From CAVSJO01 sp963728445 (GTDB lineage Bacteria > Gemmatimonadota > Gemmatimonadetes > Longimicrobiales > RSA9): a stretch of DNA of 64,000 nucleotides. Location: NCBI GenBank assembly GCA_963728445.1, contig CAVSJO010000001.1, positions 404,605 to 468,604 on the forward strand, read 5' to 3'. Position numbers and translations under genes: made by a program. The notes under the pieces are model-generated. The model was not told the origin of the DNA. It did not search any database and was given only the letters and a program-made list of their open reading frames with translations. Below, one piece after another: positions 51,816 through 61,222 of this stretch; the first letter of the stretch is position 1, and each line of letters opens with the position of its first letter.

Positions 51816-54782
51816 TCAGAACGTCAGCCGGACCGCCGCCGTGAACGTGGCGGGCGGAGGAATTTGCTCCAGCAGTGAGCGCACCGTCGTGTTGAAGCCG
51901 TCGTTGGCGCCCATCTCCGGCTCGAAGACGGGGAAGTCCTTGTTGACCCACCGGTAGACGTTGTGCCCGGACAGGATCACGGTGGCACGCGAGGCGCTCG
52001 GGATGTAGCGCTCCGGGATCGGCACGTTCAGGCTGATCTCCCGGATCTTGAAGAAGTCCGCCGGATAGATGTAGAAGTCGTTCCGGACCCACTTGACGTC
52101 GCACATCGAGCGCTGCTTCGCCGTGAGCTGATCGTAGCCCTGCGTCTCCTCGATCTTGTACGCGTCGAAGCAGCCCGGCCAGCGGACCGATCGCGTGACC
52201 GCGTTGTACGCCGCGCCGTCCTCCATGTAGTGGCCGCCCTGATACTCGCCCCGCGCCGTCACCGCGATGCCGCCGGGGAACGTCAGGGTGGTGTTCATGC
52301 CGTAGATGTGCGTGGGCAGGTTCGGACCGATGTTGCAGTCCTCCTGGACGATCGGGTCCGCCTTCTCGTTCGGGTTCGTCACGCACGCCGCGTGAATGAC
52401 CGGAACCGGCTGCCCCTCGACCACCCACCCGTAGTTGCCCAGAGAGAACGACGGCGCGCCGCCCAGATCGAGCACCTTGCTCTTGTTGGTCGAGACCGTT
52501 CCGCCGACGTCCCACTGGAACCGGCTCATCCGCAGGACGTTCGCGTTCAGCGCCACCTCGATCCCCGAGTTCTGCAGCTTGCCAATGTTCTCGAGCTGCG
52601 AGTTCAGGAACCCGTCCGACGGGATCTGGCGCACGTTGAACAGCGCGTCGCTCGTCGTCTGGTGGTAGTACGTGAAGTCCAGGGACACGCGGTCGTTGAG
52701 CTGCGACGTCTCGAAGCCGACCTCGAACTCCGCCGTCCGCTCCGGACCGATGTTCGGGTTGCCGACGTTGAGCGGCAGGAAGGCCGGGTCCTGCCCCCAC
52801 CCCGCTGCCTCGTACGTCCGTACCGCGTCGAACGCGCCCGGCGCCCGCCCCGACTCGCCCCAGGCCGCGCGGAGCTTCGTCGTGCCCCAGCCCGCAGGCC
52901 AGAAATCCTCGTCCGAGATGATGTAGGAGGCGCTCACCTTCGGGTACACCTGCAGGCCCAGGTTCTGGCCGAACGCGCTGTTCCCGTCCACGCGCACGCC
53001 GCCGGTCAGGAAGTAGCGGTCCCGGATGCCGAACACCGCCTGGCCGAAGAAGCCGGCGTTCACGACGCGGGTCCGCGCCTCGAAGCCGAGGCGGGTACCC
53101 GCGTTGGAGACGGTCGGGTCACCGGGGCCCGGGAAATCCTGTCCGTACGCCGACGTCTCCTGCGTCTGCGTCGTCACCGCCTGGCCACCCACCGACAGGG
53201 TCGAGTGGACGGCCTCCGTGAGCTGCAGATCGTAGCTGCCCACGTAGTCCGCGGTCAGGGTCGTGTACTCGTACCGGCGGTCGGAGAGGATCCCGTCCGG
53301 CGCCAGCACGAACCCGAACGGCCGGTAGTTGCGCTGGTCGAGCTGGACCATGTCGTAGCCGACGCTCAGACGGTTCGTGAAGTTCTCCGACGCCGTCAGG
53401 TTCGCCGTCATGCCGGTGATCAGGTGCCGATTGGTCTGCGTGAGCTGCCAGTCCAGCAGCGGGTCCACGGCGGCACGCGACTCCGACGCCAGGTAGTTCC
53501 GGTCCCGCCGGAAGGTGTTCAACGTGATGCCGTGGGCGTTGTTGCCGGCTGGCGTGTTCGTGATGTCGTTGTTCGTGAACGACGTGTTCCACTCCAGCCG
53601 CAGGACGTCCAGCGGCGAGAACGAGAAGTTGCCCCGGATCGTGTGCTTCTTCTCGTGGTCCAGCGGCAGCACGCCCTTGTTGTCGTCCAGGGAGCCGGAC
53701 GCGAAGTACTGCAGCGACGGCGCGCCTCCGCTCACCGACAGCGAGTACGACTGCTGGTATCCGTTGCGCAGCCACGGGTTGATGTAGAGGTAGTCGGACG
53801 TGCCGCAGTTCTTCCCGTTCGCGTCGCAGAACGCCTTCGTGTTCGCTTCCGACGGCGGCGCCCGGCTCGGGTCCACCCCGAACTTCTGCTCGTGGGCGAA
53901 GCCCTGCTGGACGTCCAGGTTCCACACCGCCTTCCCCTCGCGCCCCCGCTTCGTGAAGATCTGGATCACCCCGGCCGCGGCCTCCGTCCCGTACAGCGTC
54001 GTCGCCGCCGCGCCCTTGATGACCTCGATCCGCTCGATGTCCGCCGGGTTGATGTCGTTCAGCGGGCTCATGATGTCGTTGTTGCTGCGCAGCGTGGAGC
54101 CCGTCGGCGGGACGTTCCGGGCCGTGCCCTCGCTCCGGACCCGCACCCCGTCCACGTACAGGATCGGCTGGTTGCTCATGGCCACGCTCACGTTGCCCCG
54201 CAGCCGGATCATTGCGCCGCTGCCCACCTGACCGCTGCTCTGCAGCACGTTCATGCCGGTCACCCGACCCTGCAGCAGCGCGTCCACGCTCGTGGGCGGC
54301 TCCGGGAGATCGGCCACGTTCACCTGGCCGATGCTGTTGCCCACCTCCCGCTTCCGGGCGGCGCCCGCCGTGCCCGTCACGACGATCTCGTCCAGCCCCA
54401 GCGCCTCCGTCTGCAGCGCGAAGTTTGCCACCACGGTCTCGCCCGCGGCGACGGTGACCTGCGACGTCGCCGCCCGGTAGCCGATCCGGTCGACCCGCAC
54501 CGTGTACTGCCCCGGCGGCACGTTGAGGATCAGGAACCGGCCGTTCCCGCCCGTCAGCGTGCCCAGCCCCGTGGTGACGAGGCTGACCTGTGCCGACTCC
54601 ATCGGGCGCCCCGACGTGGCGTCGGTCACCAGCCCGGAGACCCTGCCGTTCTGCGCCGCCACGGCGTCCGGCAGCAGCGCCAGGAACAGCGCGAGGATCG
54701 CGGCCGCTGCGGCCGCCGCGCCGCGGCTGCGTCCGGCCTGTCGCGGCCGTTGTACGACTCGGGGTGAAGCGGTGCGTCGCAT
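51816..54782 (-). CDS. SusC/RagA-family TonB-linked outer-membrane transporter
   Basis: This 988-aa beta-barrel imports bulky nutrients with SusD. A signal peptide (ending LLPDAVAAQN) is followed by a carboxypeptidase-like domain (VSGLVTDATSGRPMESAQVS, with LNVPPGQYTVRVDRIGYRAA). Next come the TonB box region and plug (VTGTAGAARKREVGNSIGQV, LLQGRVTGMNVLQSSGQVG, then VIKGAAATTLYGTEAAAGVI). The barrel ends with a typical C-terminal strand TFTAAVRLTF. The chosen ATG gives an authentic signal and has ggaggag upstream; the frame extends a further 56 codons that are not protein-like. Downstream SusD is 13 bases away. Confidence 0.95.
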   Translation of the reverse strand: MRRTASPRVVQRPRQAGRSRGAAAAAAAILALFLALLPDAVAAQNGRVSGLVTDATSGRPMESAQVSLVTTGLGTLTGGNGRFLILNVPPGQYTVRVDRIGYRAATSQVTVAAGETVVANFALQTEALGLDEIVVTGTAGAARKREVGNSIGQVNVADLPEPPTSVDALLQGRVTGMNVLQSSGQVGSGAMIRLRGNVSVAMSNQPILYVDGVRVRSEGTARNVPPTGSTLRSNNDIMSPLNDINPADIERIEVIKGAAATTLYGTEAAAGVIQIFTKRGREGKAVWNLDVQQGFAHEQKFGVDPSRAPPSEANTKAFCDANGKNCGTSDYLYINPWLRNGYQQSYSLSVSGGAPSLQYFASGSLDDNKGVLPLDHEKKHTIRGNFSFSPLDVLRLEWNTSFTNNDITNTPAGNNAHGITLNTFRRDRNYLASESRAAVDPLLDWQLTQTNRHLITGMTANLTASENFTNRLSVGYDMVQLDQRNYRPFGFVLAPDGILSDRRYEYTTLTADYVGSYDLQLTEAVHSTLSVGGQAVTTQTQETSAYGQDFPGPGDPTVSNAGTRLGFEARTRVVNAGFFGQAVFGIRDRYFLTGGVRVDGNSAFGQNLGLQVYPKVSASYIISDEDFWPAGWGTTKLRAAWGESGRAPGAFDAVRTYEAAGWGQDPAFLPLNVGNPNIGPERTAEFEVGFETSQLNDRVSLDFTYYHQTTSDALFNVRQIPSDGFLNSQLENIGKLQNSGIEVALNANVLRMSRFQWDVGGTVSTNKSKVLDLGGAPSFSLGNYGWVVEGQPVPVIHAACVTNPNEKADPIVQEDCNIGPNLPTHIYGMNTTLTFPGGIAVTARGEYQGGHYMEDGAAYNAVTRSVRWPGCFDAYKIEETQGYDQLTAKQRSMCDVKWVRNDFYIYPADFFKIREISLNVPIPERYIPSASRATVILSGHNVYRWVNKDFPVFEPEMGANDGFNTTVRSLLEQIPPPATFTAAVRLTF

Positions 54783-54978
54783 GAGGCAACTCCTCCGTTT
54801 GAGAGCTGCACAGGAGCGAAGTGGGTTCGCCCACACCTCCACGCACGCCGGGATGGCTGACGAGCGCGTTTGACAGATGGAACGTTCGAGAGTCGAGCTT
54901 GTGGACAGATACGACCCGCCGAGTCTGGTCGAGGAGCGCCCGCTTGTCAACGTTCTTGACGAAGCAGCGCCCGCCGCC

Positions 54979-55452
54979 TCAGTGCCCGATGTGCAGCAGC
55001 CGGATGGAGATGCGCGTGTCCGTCGGGGGCGGTCCGGTCACCACCCGATCGGCGCGGCCGCCACCCTCGATGGCCGCGATCACGATCGCGCCCACCGCCA
55101 GCGCGCCCGCTCCTGCCGCCAGCCCCGTCCGGGCCCGATCCAGCCGCTTCTGGTCCACGCTCGCAATGCCCGACAGCGGGATCTGCACTCGCTGGTGCAG
55201 CGCTTCGGCCCGAGGATTCGTGTACCCCGATGGGACCGGGACCAGGAGCAGCACGCTCGACCCGTCGCTCTCGACGACCGTGCCCGTGACCTCCCGGTCC
55301 GCGACCGGAACCGACTCGCTCAGCCGGTCCGTCTGCTCCGCGGTCAACCGCGCCCGCACCGACTCCCCCGGCGTCAGCTCCGACGCGTCCATCGGCTGGT
55401 ACGTGTAGCACCCGCACGTCGCCAGGGAGAGCAGGGCACCCACCACTCGCAT
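54979..55452 (-). CDS. Small putative lipoprotein
   Basis: A 157-aa protein with signal MRVVGALLSLATCGCYTYQP, whose Cys suggests a lipobox. The mature part reads like a beta-rich, translocation- or surface-related domain (PGESVRARLTAEQTDRLSES, then VTGTVVESDGSSVLLLVPVP). A hydrophobic Gly/Ala helix near the C-terminus (RTGLAAGAGALAVGAIVIAA) could insert in a membrane. No family is recognised. It lies just upstream of, and on the same strand as, the SusC gene. A divergent promoter region of about 200 bases separates it from the TPR gene. Confidence 0.72.
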   Translation of the reverse strand: MRVVGALLSLATCGCYTYQPMDASELTPGESVRARLTAEQTDRLSESVPVADREVTGTVVESDGSSVLLLVPVPSGYTNPRAEALHQRVQIPLSGIASVDQKRLDRARTGLAAGAGALAVGAIVIAAIEGGGRADRVVTGPPPTDTRISIRLLHIGH

Positions 55453-55655
55453 GCTGCGCACGACGGCCTCCAGAGATCCACGGGGATGCGGGGGTTCGCT
55501 CGCCCGGAATCTGGCGCCGCCCCGACGGTGGCGGAAGACCGTCGCTCTCAACCGGCGTGATTCGGATGGCCGCAACGGTCCCGGCACATTGCTCTTTCCG
55601 CGGACTTCCCGCACCTTTCAGGTTTGGCGCGTCGCCCTCCTCCGGTTCCCGGACC

Positions 55656-57470
55656 ATGAAGAAGCTGATCCGCGAGATCCACCGCCGATCTATGTGGCAG
55701 GTGCTCGGCATCTACCTGGGTGGCTCGTGGGCTGCCCTCCAGGCGGTCGACGTGCTTGCCGGAAACTTCGGGCTGCCGCACTGGTTCCCGGGTCTCGCCC
55801 TGGGTCTCCTTGTCCTCGGCCTGCCCATCACCCTCGCCACCGCGTTCGTGCAGGAGGGACGGCCCGACACCGACGGCGACGGGTCCGCCGCTCGCGCCTC
55901 CATCGCGCCGCCGGACCCCCGCGCGCCGCGCGAGGTCTCCGCGCCGGCGCCGCAGCGCCTGCTCACGTGGCGGAACGCCCTCATCGGGGGCGCCGGGGCC
56001 GCCCTGCTGTGGACGGGAGTCGCCGTCGGCTGGCTCCTCTTCGGCGGAGCACGGGCGCCGGAGGCCTCCCCCGCCGCGGCGGCCGATGTCGCCGCCTCCC
56101 TCCGCTCCATCGCCGTGCTGCCGTTCAGCACGTTCACCGCGTCCGAGGACGACCGCTACTTCGCCGAGGGCATCCACGACGATCTCCTGACGCAGCTCGC
56201 GAAGCTGGACTCGCTCAAGGTCATCTCCCGGACGTCCGTCGCGCAGTACGAGAATACGCAGAAGACCATCCCGGAAATCGCGAAGGAGCTCGGGGTGGCG
56301 ACGATCCTCGAAGGCGGCGTCCAGCGCTCCGGCGAACGCATGCGCATGAACGTGCAGCTCATCGAGGCCGCCACCGACCGCCACCTCTGGGCGGAGACGT
56401 ACGACGAGGAGCTGACCGCCGCCAACGTCTTCGCCATCCAGAGCGATCTTGCGCGCAAGATCGCCGAAGCCCTGAGCGCCCGTCTCACACCCGAGGTCGC
56501 CAGCCGGATCAGCGCACGACCGACCGAGAGCCTCCAGGCCTACGACCTGTATATCCGCGGACGCGTGGCGTTCCTCGACCATGCTGGCCTCGGCGAGCAG
56601 ATCCCTGAAACCCGGGCCCTCTTCGAGCAGGCCATCGCCGCCGATTCGAACTTCGCGGCGGCCTGGACCGGGCTGGCCGACACCTACCTCGCAGCCGCCA
56701 ACTGGCAGCAGGTGGGCCGGGAAGCGGCCTACAGGGAAGCCGACCGGGCCATCGCCCGCGCCCTCGCCCTGAATCCCGACCTCCCCGAGGCGCATTCCTC
56801 GAAGTCGCGCCTGCTGCTGCTTCAGGGCCGGCCCGAAGATGCGGAAATGGAGGCCCGCCGCGCCGTCGAGCTCAACCCCGGTTCCGCAGAGGCGCACGGC
56901 GGCCTCGGCCGTGCTCTCGAGCGTCTCGGCCGCTTCGGCGAGGCCGTGGACGAGACCCGCCGCGCCGTCGAGCTCGACCCCACATCCCTCGGTCTGCGCG
57001 ACCTGCTTGGCGACCGCTACTACTTCTCGAAGCAGTACGACGCCGCCATCAAGGCGTCGCGGCAGGTCCTCGAGATGGCCCCGGACCACTGGTACGCCTG
57101 GTACAACATCGGCTGGGCACAGGCGATGGCGGGCCGTGCGCCCGACGCCGTCGACGCCTTCCGCAGGGCGGCCAGCATGACCAGTGACAACGCGAGGACG
57201 GTGAGCCTGGGAATGGCCTACGCCTTCGCCCGCGCAGGTCAGAAGGATTCCGCCCGCGCTCGCCTCGCCAGCGCCGGCGGCGATCCCGACTACGACGGGG
57301 CGACCGTCTACTTCACGATCGGCGACTTCGACGCCGCGTTCTCCAGCCTGGAGGCCGCCCTCCGCCGGGATCCTTCGACCCTCACCCGCATGAGCTTCGA
57401 CCCCGCCACCGAGCCGCTCCGCGCCGACCCCCGCTTCGCGGCGCTGGTCCGGAAGCTCGGCATGAAGTAG
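55656..57470 (+). CDS. TolB_N (FlgO-like) and TPR-repeat membrane protein
   Basis: A 604-aa protein common in this type of genome. The N-terminal part has three membrane segments (VLGIYLGGSWAALQAVDVLA, ALGLLVLGLPITLATAFVQE, IGGAGAALLWTGVAVGWLLF). A TolB amino-terminal/FlgO-like domain follows (SIAVLPFSTFTASEDDRYFA, with ISRTSVAQYENTQKTIPEIA and ILEGGVQRSGERMRMNVQLI). The C-terminal half is an array of tetratricopeptide repeats (for example PEDAEMEARRAVELNPGSAE, and LDPTSLGLRDLLGDRYYFSK). It resembles adenylate-cyclase-associated or transcriptional-regulator TPR proteins. The upstream open frame is longer, but the ATG at MKKLIREIHRR is the natural start. Regulatory role is unproven. Confidence 0.88.
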   Translation: MKKLIREIHRRSMWQVLGIYLGGSWAALQAVDVLAGNFGLPHWFPGLALGLLVLGLPITLATAFVQEGRPDTDGDGSAARASIAPPDPRAPREVSAPAPQRLLTWRNALIGGAGAALLWTGVAVGWLLFGGARAPEASPAAAADVAASLRSIAVLPFSTFTASEDDRYFAEGIHDDLLTQLAKLDSLKVISRTSVAQYENTQKTIPEIAKELGVATILEGGVQRSGERMRMNVQLIEAATDRHLWAETYDEELTAANVFAIQSDLARKIAEALSARLTPEVASRISARPTESLQAYDLYIRGRVAFLDHAGLGEQIPETRALFEQAIAADSNFAAAWTGLADTYLAAANWQQVGREAAYREADRAIARALALNPDLPEAHSSKSRLLLLQGRPEDAEMEARRAVELNPGSAEAHGGLGRALERLGRFGEAVDETRRAVELDPTSLGLRDLLGDRYYFSKQYDAAIKASRQVLEMAPDHWYAWYNIGWAQAMAGRAPDAVDAFRRAASMTSDNARTVSLGMAYAFARAGQKDSARARLASAGGDPDYDGATVYFTIGDFDAAFSSLEAALRRDPSTLTRMSFDPATEPLRADPRFAALVRKLGMK

Positions 57471-57551
57471 AGCTGGCAAAAGAAACAGAACGTTTGCCTG
57501 ACCCGCGACTCCGGAAATTCGTACCTAGCTTTCCACGACCCAGGAGGGAAC

Positions 57552-57926
57552 ATGGCACGGAAGGGACGGACGCTGCTCAACTACGTGATCGTCGCCCCCG
57601 AGGACGCGGTGGAGGAAGGAAAGCGCATCTTCGCCAGCCACGGCCCCTGGATGGAGGCTACCCACCCGCGTGACGGGGACGCTGCCCTCCTTAGCTACGA
57701 CGTGGCCATCGGCCCGGAGCTGACGAACCCGCTGGACACGAGCTCGGAGCCCACGGGCCGGACGGTGTTCGTCCTGACCGAAGTCTACGAGTCGGAGGAC
57801 GGCGTCGAGAACCACTTCCGCAAGGCCGGCTCCTCGTGGCAGGACTTCCCGGCTCTGGCCGAGTGGCTGGGCCGGTGCGAGCTGTCGGGGGTCGCCGCCG
57901 CGCCGATCGTCAACTCGCTCTGGTAG
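57552..57926 (+). CDS. Hypothetical protein, 124 aa
   Basis: A soluble 124-aa protein with no certain family. It reads like a small dimeric alpha/beta barrel: two strands (LNYVIVAPEDAVEEGKRIFA; RTVFVLTEVYESEDGVENHF) with the phrase TEVYESEDGVENHFRKAG recalling antibiotic biosynthesis monooxygenase (ABM) domains. The conserved acidic and His positions needed for catalysis are not clear. The ATG has a good site, caggaggga, six bases upstream. The gene is alone between two larger genes; no operon partner is seen. Confidence 0.72.
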   Translation: MARKGRTLLNYVIVAPEDAVEEGKRIFASHGPWMEATHPRDGDAALLSYDVAIGPELTNPLDTSSEPTGRTVFVLTEVYESEDGVENHFRKAGSSWQDFPALAEWLGRCELSGVAAAPIVNSLW

Positions 57927-58046
57927 GCGATGTAGGCGGGCGGGATCGCGTGCCCCCACGCCCGAGCTCCTGACCGACAGCCACGGCATCCGGTCCCTGC
58001 GCGGCGATCGCCGTTTCGAGCCGCTGGTCCACAAGCTCGGCCCGCG

Positions 58047-58421
58047 TCAGGGCGACTTCACCGGCCGCCCCGCCCCGCTGCGGTCGTCGCGCGAACATGT
58101 GATGACCTTTATGAGCCTGTACGTGAAGGCCGATCCGTCGGCGGGCGGATTGCGAACCTCGCGGCGGCCCACGCGCAGGGTGTACCGAACACCCGGCTCG
58201 TGCCTGAAACCATCAATGGGATCGTAGAACTTCCGCCAGTCCTCCTCGCCGGGACTGCGCACCTGGATACAGCGGCCCACCCGTTCACCCACGCAGGCAA
58301 TCGAGTCCGGCGCCACTTCGAGGACGAGGACTTCCTCTGGACCCAGAACGGCCTTGGTGGAGGTGCAGGCGGAAACCACGGCGAAGGCGGCCGCCACGAC
58401 GGCGCAGGGGATTCGGTTCAC
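58047..58421 (-). CDS. DUF4377-domain lipoprotein
   Basis: A 124-aa lipoprotein starting MNRIPCAVVAAAFAVVSACT (lipobox VSAC). The mature part is a DUF4377-like domain: CVGERVGRCIQVRSPGEEDW, FYDPIDGFRHEPGVRYTLRV and VRNPPADGSAFTYRLIKV match the pattern of that family. Such domains are found in secreted or outer-membrane proteins with unknown function. The GTG start is chosen because it has GGAGG at the right distance and makes a signal peptide; an in-frame ATG upstream would give a leader without one. The stop is preceded by a basic tail. Confidence 0.82.
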   Translation of the reverse strand: MNRIPCAVVAAAFAVVSACTSTKAVLGPEEVLVLEVAPDSIACVGERVGRCIQVRSPGEEDWRKFYDPIDGFRHEPGVRYTLRVGRREVRNPPADGSAFTYRLIKVITCSRDDRSGAGRPVKSP

Positions 58422-58508
58422 GGTGGACCTCCGGTGGACGCGCGGGCCGGGACACCTCATGCCCCGACCCGCCACGTTTGGTTCCATTCGAGAGCCTCTC
58501 CGGCGGGC

Positions 58509-60722
58509 CTAGTGAAGCACCGTCACCGCGTCGAACCCGCTGAAGTTGGTGCATCCGTCCGCGAGGACGCCGCGCAGCACCAGCTGCGTCGACAGGTCGG
58601 TCAGATCGCCATAGAAGACCAGGTCCTTCACTGAGAACATTGTCACTAGGTCCATCATGCCATCTTTGTTGACATCTTCCATGTAGGCTTCGTACGACCC
58701 GTTGTTCTTGCGGCCGATGGGCGTGTCCCTACCGGTGCCGTCACCGAGGGTGACTGAGGACGTGTTGATGTCGGCCACGCCGAGGTCCGCCGATCCTAGT
58801 ATCGCCACCGCGATGCGGCCGCCGGACTTCTGGTTCACCGGGTTCTCCATCGAGCCGGGCTGGATGTCGATCCCAATGGCGACGGAAGGCACCGTCAGGG
58901 TCAGCTTGTCCGAACCGACGCCCCCGTCCTTATCGGTTACCGTCAAGCTCACCGCGTAGTCACCAGCCAGGCAGACCTTGCGGCTCCCCTCGATGGGGGC
59001 CGACTGGTCGTTCGCGACGCCGCTGCTGTCTCTGGTGAAGCCCCACGCCACGACCCAGGACCATGGATCGTCCACGACGCCCGGATCGCTGAACGTGCCG
59101 GAGAAGTCGAACGTCTGGCCGGACTCCACGACGAGGTCCGGACCGACTTCCACTGACGGGTTGACGTTGTTCACGGTGATCTGTGCGTCGTCGGTCCCCG
59201 TATCGTCGTCGTCGCTGACGGCGACGGTGACGGTGACCGGGCTGGGCACGTTGTCGACGTAGGTGTGCAGAAGGCTGAAATTCGTCCCGCTCAGAGCGAG
59301 AGGCTGCGCGCCGCCGCCGTCACCGTAGTCCACGGTCGCCGACCAGGGATCGGCACCTGGATCGGTAAAGGACCCGCTATGATCGAGCCGGTCGCCCTCG
59401 TCGAGCGTTGCGTCGGCGCCGGCGGCTACCACGGGAACGACGTTCAGGATGGTGACGCTCGATCCGGCGGCACCTGCGTCGAAGCCATCGCTCACGGTCA
59501 CCGAGTATCCGAAGTTGCCGTCGTTGGCGTAGGTGTGGCTGGGTTTCTCGTCGGAGCAGGCCGTTGGAGGCGATCCACCGGTGCAGGTGCCATCGCCGAA
59601 CATCCAGGAGAACGTCAGTACGTCCTCGTCGTCGTCGGCGTCCGTGCTGCCGCTGGCGTCGAAGTTCAGGATGGAACCTTCAAGGAGGTCACCGGTGGGG
59701 CCGTTGATGGTCGCGGACGGCGACGCATTGTTGACGCCGTAGAGGCTGTCGATGGTGGCCTGATCCGTCGGTCCCACCGCGGACCGCTGGCCCATGACCG
59801 CACCGTTGAGTGGCTGTGTCGGTATGATCGTCGGATTGGATCCAATGGCGAAGGCGTAGGCCGGATAATGCATGATGGAGCCGTAGTCATACGCCCCCAT
59901 ATCAGTGGCACCCGAGCAGGCGCCCGTCTTCGTGGTTGCGCCGGCCTTGTAGAAATTGCTGATATAGTCGGGGTCCACCTCTGCGTAGTCGATGGTGACG
60001 AAGCTGTCCCGATCGCAACGCGTTTGTTCGTGATACATGCCCAGCGCGTGTAGGATTTCGTGGGCGGCGTTCCCGCTTGAGCAGCTGCCGACCGCCAGCG
60101 TGATGAATTGCTGGCCGCCGGTCATGCCGATGGACGACGAACAGCCACCGCCGTCCTGGAAGGTGACGTAGTTCGATTCACTGGTTCGGGGAATCAGGGT
60201 CACGCCAGGCGTCTGATCCTCGATGAGATCGATGGCGGCGTCGACGACGCTGTGTGTTGCGCTGCTGATCGTGTACGGAATCACCCCGCCAGGCCAGCGG
60301 TTGCTTCCGTTGTCGTCGACGACGACTCCCTGACTACGTAAACTGCCCCTCGATGCGAGCTCGGCGGCAGTGGTCGGAATCCCGTCCGGCGTGCCGATGA
60401 CGATGTCGCCCTGCCAGATGGCAAGGCCTTCGTGGATCTCGTACGTGACCTCGAGCGGCTGACCATATCGGTCGAGGATGAATCCTTTCCGCACCTCCCC
60501 TTTCGTCGGGTAGCCTTCAACCTCCATCGCGGTCTGGCGGTTCAGTGTCGGCGGGACCGGTCCGGGTTCCACCACTGCTGGTTCGGTTGGGAGATGGTCG
60601 TTCTCGGCACATCCGGCCAGCATGACGACGCTGACGAGGCCCATCGGGAGGCAACGCAGGGCGCATCGCCTGGCCAACCTCGCGATGGCACGGGCAAGGG
60701 CCATGGGGGCACTGGGTGTCAT
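58509..60722 (-). CDS. Astacin-like (M12A) metallopeptidase with PKD domains, lipoprotein
   Basis: A 737-aa secreted enzyme. The signal peptide ends VVMLAGCAEN, giving a lipoprotein lipobox. The catalytic domain has the zinc motif HEILHALGMYHE (His221, 225, 231 and Glu222) and a Met-turn SIMHYPAYA (Met284), the astacin signature. It is followed by three PKD-like repeats with motifs such as FSWMFGDGTC, ATVDYGDGGGAQPL and VVAWGFTRDSSG. The C-terminal domain (about 620-737, with IGIDIQPGSMENPVNQKSGG and GRIAVAILGSADLGV) is a module found in surface proteins. Start ATG has GGGAGG upstream. It is convergent with no neighbour and lies ahead of tRNA-Gly on the other strand. Confidence 0.93.
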   Translation of the reverse strand: MTPSAPMALARAIARLARRCALRCLPMGLVSVVMLAGCAENDHLPTEPAVVEPGPVPPTLNRQTAMEVEGYPTKGEVRKGFILDRYGQPLEVTYEIHEGLAIWQGDIVIGTPDGIPTTAAELASRGSLRSQGVVVDDNGSNRWPGGVIPYTISSATHSVVDAAIDLIEDQTPGVTLIPRTSESNYVTFQDGGGCSSSIGMTGGQQFITLAVGSCSSGNAAHEILHALGMYHEQTRCDRDSFVTIDYAEVDPDYISNFYKAGATTKTGACSGATDMGAYDYGSIMHYPAYAFAIGSNPTIIPTQPLNGAVMGQRSAVGPTDQATIDSLYGVNNASPSATINGPTGDLLEGSILNFDASGSTDADDDEDVLTFSWMFGDGTCTGGSPPTACSDEKPSHTYANDGNFGYSVTVSDGFDAGAAGSSVTILNVVPVVAAGADATLDEGDRLDHSGSFTDPGADPWSATVDYGDGGGAQPLALSGTNFSLLHTYVDNVPSPVTVTVAVSDDDDTGTDDAQITVNNVNPSVEVGPDLVVESGQTFDFSGTFSDPGVVDDPWSWVVAWGFTRDSSGVANDQSAPIEGSRKVCLAGDYAVSLTVTDKDGGVGSDKLTLTVPSVAIGIDIQPGSMENPVNQKSGGRIAVAILGSADLGVADINTSSVTLGDGTGRDTPIGRKNNGSYEAYMEDVNKDGMMDLVTMFSVKDLVFYGDLTDLSTQLVLRGVLADGCTNFSGFDAVTVLH

Positions 60723-61006
60723 GATGTCCTCCCGCGGAAAGGGGAAAATGTGTTCCGGTCTTGTGAGATTGACTTTGTGGATGCCGGATTCAGCATGGGA
60801 GCGGCTTTTCCGCCGGTCTCCCAGACCGTAAAGCGCTAAATCTCGCTGATGTCCGCCATCGAGCGTCACAGCAGAATGGGTCTTTCACCCGGTCGGCCTC
60901 GGCGCGAAGCCCTACTCGATCGAGCAGGGCACCGAAACATGGTGTTGGGAGTTGCTCGCGGCGGTGTTCATCGGTAGGATTGAGTGCTGGCCATCCGCCA
61001 GTTCAC

Positions 61007-61080
61007 GCGGGAGTAGCTCAGTTGGCTAGAGCGTCAGCCTTCCAAGCTGAGGGTCGCGGGTTCGAGTCCCGTCTCCCGCT
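61007..61080 (+). tRNA. tRNA-Gly (anticodon TCC)
   Basis: Acceptor arms GCGGGAG / CTCCCGC, D-arm GCTC with loop AGTTGGCTA and GAGC, anticodon stem-loop TCAGC CTTCCAA GCTGA, T-arm GCGGG TTCGAGT CCCGT. The anticodon TCC reads GGA glycine codons. No CCA is encoded. A 16-bp perfect hairpin follows 12 bases later. Confidence 0.95.
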
Positions 61081-61092
61081 CTGATGGAAAAC

Positions 61093-61126
61093 GAAGCCCC
61101 GGCGCCGCTTGCGGCGCCGGGGCTTC
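61093..61126 (+). terminator. Hairpin after tRNA-Gly
   Basis: A perfect 16-bp stem (gaagccccggcgccgc / gcggcgccggggcttc) sits 12 bases past the tRNA. It lacks a strong T-run but is the expected position for tRNA transcript termination, before the kinase gene. Confidence 0.75.
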
Positions 61127-61222
61127 GCGCCGTTCGCCCTTTCATGCTGGCCACACGAGTGTCGGAGCCGTAGATTTCAAGGTCCCCCACAAGCCCCACG
61201 ACCTCTCCCGCCCGAGGCCGGA

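Noticed and set aside
51963..54767. 934-codon frame on the plus strand opposite the SusC gene
   Set aside because: It is Arg/Val/Leu-rich antisense of the TonB transporter with no signal, start site or known motif. The SusC reading explains the sequence fully.
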